Assembly: GCA_964644705.1 (NCBI GenBank)
Contig: CAZXYF010000198.1
Location: 1-5,798 of the forward strand
DNA from: CAZXYF01 sp964644705
GTDB taxonomy: Bacteria; Planctomycetota; Brocadiia; SM23-32
Length of the DNA: 5,798 bases
Direction: 5' to 3'
Shown here: positions 1-5,798 of the stretch, in pieces
Position numbering within the stretch: position 1 is the first letter of the stretch
How the letters are laid out: each line of letters begins with the position of its first letter
Translations under genes and position numbers: made by a program
The notes under the pieces: generated by a model
The model's database searches: none
Told to the model about the DNA's origin: nothing
Seen by the model: only the letters and a program-made list of their open reading frames with translations

Positions 1-44
1 GTTTGCTTACCCCAAAAAACCTTAGCGTACTTACGCAGCACCGC

Positions 45-146
45 TTAGCCCGGATTTTACGGGTAATTTGAACCGAATATTATAAATTGCACGGTTCAGG
101 TCAAATGAACACCTGTAAAGCACTTTTTCACGAAAATCCGGGCTAA
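45..146. repeat. Structured element bounded by perfect 14-bp inverted repeats
   Basis: TTAGCCCGGATTTT at 45-58 is an exact inverted match to AAAATCCGGGCTAA at 133-146. With a one-base bulge at 59 two more pairs form (60-61 with 131-132). Nested dyads lie between the arms: TGAACCG (69-75) with CGGTTCA (92-98), and CAGGT (97-101) with ACCTG (111-115), which overlap and so are alternatives in part. The interior is AT-rich, unlike the flanking gene. It begins 18 nt beyond the stop codon of the enzyme gene. A MITE-like remnant, a dispersed intergenic repeat or an RNA 3' structure are all possible; no clear target-site duplication is visible. The remainder of 1-164 contains no gene that I can support. 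Confidence 0.55.
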
Positions 147-164
147 AAAACGGCGCATACAATC

Positions 165-3100
165 TCACAACTTAAAATCAGTGATCAGCAACGAGTTGAC
201 CCTCACGCAGCGCACCTGTCCGGTTCGATTGAATATCGCCTGACTGTGCTCGGAACCGAGTACCATCCCGTTGCATGTCACGCTGTCGCCGTCGGCCAGC
301 TCGACGCGGATCGTCGGCTCCTCGGCCAGCTGGTAGATGATCGGCACCTGGCAGTAGGTGAATGCCAGACTGTTGGGCGGCAACTCCAGCGATTGCCGCT
401 TCTGATCCACGTCGCGGTATTCCATGGTCTCGTCGGCAGCGTCCAGAAATTCCTCTGTGCGCAGCAACGCGGGATCAAAATGCACCTGCCCGTCTTCTAC
501 CCTGACCCCGAGTTCGCCCCAGCGTGCCAGGATCTCTTCTTTTACCTGACCGGTCATGCCCGGCTGGCTGGCTCCGCCCGACCGGGGCGTGTGCGAGTAC
601 GCATCTATCGGAAATGCACCCCAGACGCGTGGAGATTTATTGAAACCAAGACCGCCCCGGATATTGTAATACCGTTCCTTGAGCTCGATCAGTTCCTCCA
701 GCTTCGCCCCCTGCCGCCGGGCACGGAAGAAGGCATTATTGGCCGCCAGCAGAAGTTTGCCCACCAGGTGCCAGTAGATGCATCCCACGCCCTCATACGC
801 GAACATGCCGCCGGAACGACCCGTGAAGCGGGCGTGCCCGAACACCTCCTCATACAGGTCGAGTATCCCGTCATATTCATCCGACACGATCCCGGCGTAC
901 GCCTCCTCATCTCCGAACTCGTCCAGGCGCTCCCGGAGAACGTCCGCATTGTGCATGTCGGGGTTGAATCGCAGCTTCCCCTCCGCGTCGCGTTGCACCA
1001 GACGGTCATCGTTACGGTCCAACATCTTCTTCACCAGAACCAATTTCTGCTCGGCGCCCGCGGGAATAACGTTTTTCTCCAGGAAATCGGGGACGTGTCG
1101 TTCCGGGTATAGCCTGTAACTGTTCTGATCGAGCCGGTATAGTTCGCTGTTGCGCAAACTGTCCAGCAACTCCACCGTCTCCTCGGGATCCAGCAGCTCG
1201 CTGTCCAGGGCCGACACCTGCCCTTCCAGCATCTCATAGAGGTGTTCCACGTGAATCTCCCGGCCGTCTTCCGAAAAACGGACCAGGTTATACGCGTGGA
1301 ACAGGCCGTCCGCGCGACGGTTGGCGCGTATGCTGGCGGTGATGAGCGCGCTGGCTTCGCGGAAAAAGTCGGTCAATTCGCCAATCGCCACCGGCTCTTT
1401 GCCGCTGAAACCGCTGTCATACACCGTCTGGCGGTAGTCCGAGAAGGCCTGCCCCACCGCGTCGAGATACGTTTTTCGCTGCTGCGGGGATACGCTTTCC
1501 CCCTCCGTTGCCGGACACTCCGCAACGCTTTTGGCAACGCGATTGAACCACTGGACCACCTCCCGCGACAGGTCAACCTCTTCCTGCTGGGCATCTTCGA
1601 ACAGATCGGCGAGGAATTCGAGATGTGGTCTGAGGTGGCACAGCGTGACCACCGACAGGCCGTTGCCCGCCAGAGCGTTGTTGGCGTCGTTCCATTCCGG
1701 CCGCCCGGTGTTCAGCCACAACCCGCCCCCGGGCACAATGTTGGAGAGTTTGCACAGAACGGGTATGAGAAGCTTCTCGGCCAGGTTCACGCGGTAAGGA
1801 CGGCCCTCCTGGTGAAACAGTTTGCCATCGCCGCCAATGCGCTCCGCGCGTTCGAGATTGGCGTCCTCCGCCTCCTGATCAAACACAACGGAGTTGAAAG
1901 GGTCGCGACACAGTTCATCGTATGATTTGATCCGGTACGGGACGTGTCCGAAACAGAACATTTCCCTGTCCAGCCAAGACGCCAGACGATCGGGATGATG
2001 TTTCCGGGAATGACGCAGAAGTTTGAGCAGGTAGATGATCTGGTGATCGCCCCAGTAACCGATTGAACTCCACGGATCGTCCGGATCCAGCACTTCCCAG
2101 TCGATCCCATCGCGGGTGATGCGGTACGGGTTGAATCCGTCGATGGTTGAGGCGTTCACGAAGACCGCGATGAAACGTTCGAGCAGCTCGGGGAAGGACC
2201 GGCCCAGCGCCTCCCAGTTCTGGAAAATATCGCGCCAGTTGCCCTGGAACGCGAAGTTCCACGATCCGTCCTCGTTGCGCGTGCGGATGGCGAACTGATT
2301 CCACGGTCGGCTGGGATCGCCGTGTCGCCTGGAGAATGCCAGCGGCAGGTACTCCGTCGCCAGACGCTGCAGATCGGCGTCGTCGGTCTCCTCCGCCCAC
2401 TCATCCAGCGCGTGCAGATCCAGTTCCTCAGGCAACTCCTCCAGACCGGATTCATGACGTTCATAGACTTCCGCGTTGCGGTCCTGCAGAAAACGGGCGA
2501 AATCGGTCCGCGGGAAACGGTAGTTGTTGACCGGCACGCCCCCGCGGGCGCAGTTGAACAGGACGTTGGTGGTGTGGTGCCGGGTGAAAACATTGTCGCC
2601 GGTGCTCTGAGACGCATCGGCGCTCTGCAGCAGTTGTTTCAGCTCATCCTCGCCCCGCTCGACATCCGCGTGGACCCGTTCCATGATGCCCCCTTCCGAC
2701 AGGTCCCGCTGCAATGCCGTCACATCGGCCTGGGACCGGTGGGCATCGGCCACGGTGTACCACGTGTGCTCGCCATCCGCCGGCAAATCAAGCCGACTTA
2801 CACCCAGGTAGGCCCCCTTTTGACCGCACACCTGGCTCTCTGGCTCCGCCCCACCGTTCTCAAGAAAAGTTGGGAGTTGTTGCCGGCTGAGCAGAATCGT
2901 CGGGTCGGGCAGACCGTGTTGCCAGACCACGTTGGCGCGCAGCACCTCACTGGCCTGTGGACGATCCGTGACGCCGGACGCCAGCGAGAAAATACCGAGG
3001 GACGGATCCAGAATTTCGTTTTTTCGATAGGCATCCGCCAGCACGCTCCGGGTCTGCTGGATGCTCCGGGGAATCTCCGCGGAGAGCAGGTCAATCAACC

Positions 3101-3605
3101 CATCCGCAACCTGGAGTGTGAGAGGCTGTCCGGAGATATTCCGGATCGTGGCGCGTCGCACCCAGCCGTATTGCCGCGCCGGCTGCCATTCGTAACGGAA
3201 CGCCAGATCCAGCGTCGAGTTGACCTCTTCAAAAAGGAGTCGCGTGCCCAGCAGGTGTTTGGCGACATGTCGCTCGACGGTGTAATCCTGCGAGTAATGC
3301 GGCGCGAAAGGACGCCACACCTCCGCCCCGTCCTCGCCGGTGACGCGGACGGCGGTGTATGGTCCCCTCCGGCCAGCGGCCGCATGAATGCGGTCCACGG
3401 AATCGTAGGGGAAAAGGCTGTTGTCCGGCCGCGTGCGTCCGGCGGCCAGCGCGCCGGTGCTGGACGCATACAACCACAGGTTCGAACTGCTCATCACGGT
3501 GGTGAAAAAGGGATCCATGCGCGCGTGGTTGCGAATTCGGTAATACTCAGTTCCATTGATGGAAACAATCTCGCCGCGAACATCGGCGTTGCGTTGGCGG
3601 GGCAT
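165..3605 (-). CDS. Large cellobiose phosphorylase-like protein (clan GH-Q type, GH94/GH149/GH161-related), exact substrate unknown
   Basis: This 1146-residue protein has the layout of an inverting disaccharide or beta-glucan phosphorylase. An N-terminal beta-rich part (about 1-320) includes a Trp/Ser/Gly-rich stretch (NLWLYASSTGALAAGR, 42-57). A helical (alpha/alpha)6-barrel-like part follows (about 430-1030), then a short beta-rich tail (about 1070-1146). Barrel motifs are WNFAFQGNWRDIFQNWEAL (449-467), GYWGDHQIIYLLKLL (516-530), GRPEWNDANNALAG (634-647) and GGASQPGMTGQ (1010-1020). PEWND resembles the GH94 DWND motif that carries the general acid, so Asp640 is the candidate catalytic residue. 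The tail GVRVEDGQVHFDPALL resembles the GH94 end-of-barrel region. At 1146 residues it exceeds usual GH94 enzymes (about 800) and is nearer GH149/GH161 (about 1100). No signal peptide is visible, so it is probably cytoplasmic, as expected for phosphorolysis. ATG start, SD-supported; TGA stop. No frameshift is seen. Family-level call fairly sure; substrate and activity unproven. Confidence 0.75.
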   Translation of the reverse strand: MPRQRNADVRGEIVSINGTEYYRIRNHARMDPFFTTVMSSSNLWLYASSTGALAAGRTRPDNSLFPYDSVDRIHAAAGRRGPYTAVRVTGEDGAEVWRPFAPHYSQDYTVERHVAKHLLGTRLLFEEVNSTLDLAFRYEWQPARQYGWVRRATIRNISGQPLTLQVADGLIDLLSAEIPRSIQQTRSVLADAYRKNEILDPSLGIFSLASGVTDRPQASEVLRANVVWQHGLPDPTILLSRQQLPTFLENGGAEPESQVCGQKGAYLGVSRLDLPADGEHTWYTVADAHRSQADVTALQRDLSEGGIMERVHADVERGEDELKQLLQSADASQSTGDNVFTRHHTTNVLFNCARGGVPVNNYRFPRTDFARFLQDRNAEVYERHESGLEELPEELDLHALDEWAEETDDADLQRLATEYLPLAFSRRHGDPSRPWNQFAIRTRNEDGSWNFAFQGNWRDIFQNWEALGRSFPELLERFIAVFVNASTIDGFNPYRITRDGIDWEVLDPDDPWSSIGYWGDHQIIYLLKLLRHSRKHHPDRLASWLDREMFCFGHVPYRIKSYDELCRDPFNSVVFDQEAEDANLERAERIGGDGKLFHQEGRPYRVNLAEKLLIPVLCKLSNIVPGGGLWLNTGRPEWNDANNALAGNGLSVVTLCHLRPHLEFLADLFEDAQQEEVDLSREVVQWFNRVAKSVAECPATEGESVSPQQRKTYLDAVGQAFSDYRQTVYDSGFSGKEPVAIGELTDFFREASALITASIRANRRADGLFHAYNLVRFSEDGREIHVEHLYEMLEGQVSALDSELLDPEETVELLDSLRNSELYRLDQNSYRLYPERHVPDFLEKNVIPAGAEQKLVLVKKMLDRNDDRLVQRDAEGKLRFNPDMHNADVLRERLDEFGDEEAYAGIVSDEYDGILDLYEEVFGHARFTGRSGGMFAYEGVGCIYWHLVGKLLLAANNAFFRARRQGAKLEELIELKERYYNIRGGLGFNKSPRVWGAFPIDAYSHTPRSGGASQPGMTGQVKEEILARWGELGVRVEDGQVHFDPALLRTEEFLDAADETMEYRDVDQKRQSLELPPNSLAFTYCQVPIIYQLAEEPTIRVELADGDSVTCNGMVLGSEHSQAIFNRTGQVRCVRVNSLLITDFKL

Positions 3606-3614
3606 AAAGGAGTT

Positions 3615-3618
3615 CTCC
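3615..3618 (-). promoter_or_regulatory. Shine-Dalgarno site of the phosphorylase-like gene
   Basis: On the minus strand a GGAG core lies 9 nt before the ATG at 3605. It supports this start for the large enzyme. The surrounding GGAGAACTCC is palindromic, but its loop would be too short for a stable hairpin. Confidence 0.65.
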
Positions 3619-3628
3619 GGGGTTGAGA

Positions 3629-3810
3629 CAAATCAGGGACAGAGGAAGGATAGGGAATTACTGGCGGTGGTCATTCGGTTCTTATAACATCCCGGTGCGA
3701 ACCATGCAATTGAGGTGTCTGGCGTCGGGTGGCTGCCGCCCTGATTTGCCCTTCAGTGGGGGGTACGGAAACGGCAGATTAGGGCAATAGATTATGGGTC
3801 GAAATCAGGG
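3629..3810. repeat. Dispersed word AAATCAGGG in three copies
   Basis: CAAATCAGGG is at 3629-3638, its exact 10-bp inverted copy CCCTGATTTG is at 3739-3748, and AAATCAGGG recurs directly at 3802-3810. The first two copies flank the candidate promoter of the enzyme gene. They could pair, act as operator half-sites, or belong to a degenerate repeat family together with the GATTAGGG words nearby. Confidence 0.4.
3681..3709 (-). promoter_or_regulatory. Candidate sigma70-type promoter for the phosphorylase-like gene
   Basis: On the minus strand TTGCAT (3704-3709) and TATAAG (3681-3686) are separated by exactly 17 nt. The -10 box matches the consensus at 5 of 6 positions and the -35 box at 3 of 6. 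Transcription would begin near 3674 and give a leader of about 68 nt before the ATG. This would let the enzyme gene be expressed independently of the upstream permease gene. Promoter consensus varies between phyla, so the call is tentative. Confidence 0.4.
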
Positions 3811-3849
3811 TTTGGGTCCCATATCCCTAATCATTTGCCCTAATCCTGC
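3774..3849. repeat. Interrupted inverted repeat (about 76 nt) between the two genes
   Basis: GATTAGGGCAA at 3777-3787 is a perfect inverted match to TTGCCCTAATC at 3835-3845. The stem extends by three more pairs (GCA 3774-3776 with TGC 3847-3849) across one bulged C at 3846. Inside it, TATGGG (3793-3798) pairs with CCCATA (3818-3823), so the whole folds as a two-storey hairpin with an internal loop. No T-tract follows on either strand, so it does not look like an ordinary intrinsic terminator. It could be a REP-like or small mobile repeat, or a protein-binding region. It starts 45 nt downstream of the permease stop. Confidence 0.55.
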
Positions 3850-3863
3850 ACCCCAATCCCCCG
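3825..3863. repeat. Three octamers at 13-bp spacing (CCCTAATC-type)
   Basis: CCCTAATC occurs at 3825-3832 and again at 3838-3845, and the one-mismatch form CCCCAATC is at 3851-3858. Successive copies start exactly 13 bp apart. An inverted copy (GATTAGGG) is at 3777-3784. The regular spacing is iteron-like and could mark a regulator binding array or decay of a simple tandem repeat. The array lies within and beside the inverted repeat, downstream of the permease and upstream of the candidate enzyme promoter. Confidence 0.45.
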
Positions 3864-3893
3864 TTTATTTGAAGTTCCCGGAAACAACCGCAG

Positions 3894-5750
3894 TCACTCT
3901 TCCCCCTGCCGCATCCGCTCGCCCAGCAAAACTGCGTCTTTGAGTCCCTGTGGTCCGCGCGCTTCCTCCCAGCGGGTACTGAAGTCTGGAGTTGCCATTA
4001 TCTGAGCAATAGCGGCCAGAGAGAACAGGTGGAAGTTGCGCTCATCCAGCGTTCCAACGAGGATGAAAACAGCTTTCACCTCCGGAGCATTCTCGTCAAA
4101 ACACACACCATCGCGGCACCGGGCAAGCAGAATCTCAAATTCGTTCTCGCCCTCCACGATGACATGCGGAACGGCCAGCCACCGGTTGACCGCCGTGCTG
4201 CTCTGTGCCTCCCGATCTTTGAGCGCCGTGATCAAATCCGTTTTGCTGACATCCAGCCGTCTGGCAAGCTTCCCGCCCGCCTTTTCAAACAGCTCTTCCG
4301 CCGAGATGCTCCCTTCGATATCCAGCACAGGACACTGCTCCACCAGGTGATCGAAACGGTCACGAACGATCTCATCCCGTTCATGGATGATATCTTTCAG
4401 TTCCGCTTCCAGTGTTCCCGTCACCAGTTCCCGCGCCGTAATGCGTTCGATGAGGTGAAGCAATGCCGACTCCTGCCGGACCCGCTTTCTTCCGTAAAAC
4501 CAATAACTCAGAAAACCAACCAGAATCAAGACCGCGCTGATCAGGTAGGCGTCGATGCCGATCTCCGACAGCACGAATCCCAGACCGAGAATCCCCCCGA
4601 TCTGCAGCCATGGATACAGGGGCGCCCGGAAAGCGGGTCGGTAGTTCTGCAACCCGCTTTCCCGCAGAACGATTATGGACAGACAGGCCAGGATATTGGT
4701 CAGGATCAGAACGGTCGAGGCAGCCTCCACGAGGATGCTCAGTTTGAGGAAGAGGCTGAGAAATATCACTCCACCCGTAACAGCGATGGCGATGTGCGGC
4801 GTGCGGAACCGCTCATTGACCCGGGAAAGCCGGTCCGGGAGGAGCTTATCCCGGCTGAGAGCGAGCAGGTAGCGCGAAGCCGACATGATTCCGGCATTTG
4901 CCGTCGAGATGAATGCCAGAATCGCGCCAATGCTCATCGCCACATATCCCGCCCGTCCCATCAGCGCCCGTCCCCCCTCCGACAGCGGAATCAGTGATCC
5001 ATCCAGCGTGCCGCTCTCCACAACGCCGCTGGTCACCACCACCGCGAGGGTGTAAAAAAGCGTAACGACTCCCAGCGACAGCATCAGACCCAGTGGGATG
5101 TTGCGTCCCGGCCTGCGCACCTCCTCGGCAATGCTGGCCACGTTGAGCAGTCCACCATAGGAAACAAACACGAATCCGGTGGTGGTGAAAATAGCGGCCC
5201 AACCGTGAGGCGCAAAGGGGATCAGCAGTTCCGATTGCACCCGTGGAATGCCGCTCACTATGTAGAAACCGAGAAGTGCCAGAAGAGCCACCACAAGAAT
5301 CACCTGCGCCCGGGCCGCCTCCCTGACACCCACCAGGTTCAAGCCCACGAAAAGAACACAGAGAATGCCGCCGGCAAGCACCCCGTGTATTTCCACGATC
5401 AGGCCCGCGAAGGCGGCCATGCCGACGATGGCAAAGGCGCTTTTGAGCGACAATGAGAACCAGCTCAACATGCCGGCCACCGTGCCCACGCCAGCCCCAA
5501 AACCGCGCATGATGAAAAAGTAGTCCCCACCGGCTTTTGGCATGGCGGTGGTCAGTTCCGCGATGCTCAGGGCTCCAGCTCCGGCCAGCAATCCGGCCAG
5601 GAGATAGGACCATATGACGCCCGGCCCCGCCATTTTGTGGGCCATCCCCGGCAGAACAAAGAGTCCGGAACTGATCATCGCCCCCGACGCCAGACAGAAA
5701 ACGTGTCGCAGCCCAAGCCCTTTGTTGAGTTTGTCCTGTGGATTTTCCAA
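3894..5750 (-). CDS. APC-superfamily permease with C-terminal PTS EIIA-like (fructose/nitrogen type) domain
   Basis: The 618-residue product is an inner-membrane transporter, probably of amino acids, polyamines or related organic solutes; the substrate cannot be read from sequence. Residues 16-420 hold about 12 hydrophobic helices. TM1 has the APC substrate-site signature GAMISSGLFVLPG (23-35). AELTTAMPKAGGDYFFI (64-80) after TM2 and the charged loop EEVRRPGRNIPLG (209-221) after TM6 are also typical of the superfamily. A charged linker (about 421-474) leads to a soluble domain (about 475-615) that looks like PTS EIIA of the fructose/PtsN type: an ISAEELFEKAGGKLARRL start, then AVPHVIVEG, where His529 is at the position of the phosphorylated His, then a VKAVFILVG strand and an LFSLAAIAQIM helix. 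EIIA domains regulate by phosphorylation or protein contact, so a regulatory role is inferred. The start is TTG with only a weak CGGGA upstream, and the frame stays open to the window edge, so the exact N-terminus is uncertain; this start leaves the usual short tail before TM1. TGA stop. Confidence 0.88.
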   Translation of the reverse strand: MENPQDKLNKGLGLRHVFCLASGAMISSGLFVLPGMAHKMAGPGVIWSYLLAGLLAGAGALSIAELTTAMPKAGGDYFFIMRGFGAGVGTVAGMLSWFSLSLKSAFAIVGMAAFAGLIVEIHGVLAGGILCVLFVGLNLVGVREAARAQVILVVALLALLGFYIVSGIPRVQSELLIPFAPHGWAAIFTTTGFVFVSYGGLLNVASIAEEVRRPGRNIPLGLMLSLGVVTLFYTLAVVVTSGVVESGTLDGSLIPLSEGGRALMGRAGYVAMSIGAILAFISTANAGIMSASRYLLALSRDKLLPDRLSRVNERFRTPHIAIAVTGGVIFLSLFLKLSILVEAASTVLILTNILACLSIIVLRESGLQNYRPAFRAPLYPWLQIGGILGLGFVLSEIGIDAYLISAVLILVGFLSYWFYGRKRVRQESALLHLIERITARELVTGTLEAELKDIIHERDEIVRDRFDHLVEQCPVLDIEGSISAEELFEKAGGKLARRLDVSKTDLITALKDREAQSSTAVNRWLAVPHVIVEGENEFEILLARCRDGVCFDENAPEVKAVFILVGTLDERNFHLFSLAAIAQIMATPDFSTRWEEARGPQGLKDAVLLGERMRQGEE

Positions 5751-5798
5751 GATGGCAATCCCGTAAAAACAGCAGAAAAAGGCGGCACCAGTGGAACC
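5751..5798 (-). other. Truncated upstream region of the permease gene
   Basis: These 48 nt precede the TTG start of the permease. On the minus strand a weak CGGGA (5759-5763) sits 8 nt before the start. The permease frame has no stop codon here, so an upstream start outside the window cannot be excluded. The extension would encode a Cys/Phe-rich run that does not look like a usual APC N-terminus. No promoter can be called in this short piece. Confidence 0.3.

Noticed and set aside
12..36. Possible intrinsic terminator on the minus strand (GCGT/ACGC stem, then TTTTTT)
   Set aside because: The stem is only 4 bp with a 4-nt loop and is separated from the T-run by five bases, too weak to call as a terminator.
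45..146. Reading the inverted-repeat element as a complete insertion sequence
   Set aside because: It is about 102 bp, has no coding capacity and no clear target duplication; at most it is a MITE-like remnant.
145..150. Run of six T on the minus strand just after the enzyme stop
   Set aside because: No GC-rich hairpin precedes it on the minus strand, so it is not called as a terminator.
246..1112. 288-codon plus-strand open frame opposite the C-terminal part of the enzyme gene
   Set aside because: Antisense shadow without recognisable motifs or a visible ribosome site.
2322..3626. 434-codon plus-strand open frame opposite the enzyme gene
   Set aside because: Lies wholly antisense to a gene with clear family motifs; its translation has no recognisable domain and the low-complexity Arg/Gln/Val look of a frame shadow in GC-rich DNA.
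4029..4997. 322-codon plus-strand open frame opposite the permease gene
   Set aside because: Antisense to the linker, EIIA domain and last helices of the permease; its product is rich in Arg, Gln and Asp with no motif.

Overview
The window carries two genes, both on the minus strand and together covering about 91% of it, plus two short intergenic regions rich in inverted repeats. Reading in the direction of transcription, the first is a 618-residue APC-superfamily permease with a C-terminal PTS EIIA-type domain (5750 to 3894). The second is an 1146-residue carbohydrate-active enzyme-like protein related to cellobiose phosphorylase-type (clan GH-Q: GH94/GH149/GH161) enzymes (3605 to 165). No tRNA, rRNA, CRISPR array or complete insertion sequence was seen.

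Organism: a moderately GC-rich bacterium. The large phosphorylase-like protein resembles long uncharacterised proteins that I recall from Bacteroidetes and related environmental bacteria. Transporters with C-terminal EIIA domains are familiar from Planctomycetes/Verrucomicrobia-type and other Gram-negative genomes. A member of the PVC group (Verrucomicrobia, Kiritimatiellae, Lentisphaerae) is my guess, held with low confidence; nothing here is diagnostic.

Layout: 1-164 lies downstream of the enzyme gene and contains a roughly 102-bp element bounded by perfect 14-bp inverted repeats, with smaller nested dyads. 165-3605 is the enzyme gene. 3606-3893 separates the genes and holds a Shine-Dalgarno site, a plausible sigma70-type promoter for the enzyme gene, a roughly 76-nt interrupted inverted repeat, three 13-bp-spaced octamers, and three dispersed copies of a 9-10 bp word. 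3894-5750 is the permease. 5751-5798 is its truncated upstream region.

The genes need not work together. The 288-bp gap and the candidate promoter suggest the enzyme gene can be transcribed on its own, although read-through from the permease is possible because no convincing U-tailed terminator follows it. A link between sugar phosphorolysis and a permease sensed or regulated through an EIIA-like domain is possible but only inferred. The points most worth a second look are the permease-EIIA fusion, the atypical, enlarged phosphorylase-like protein, and the two repeat elements.
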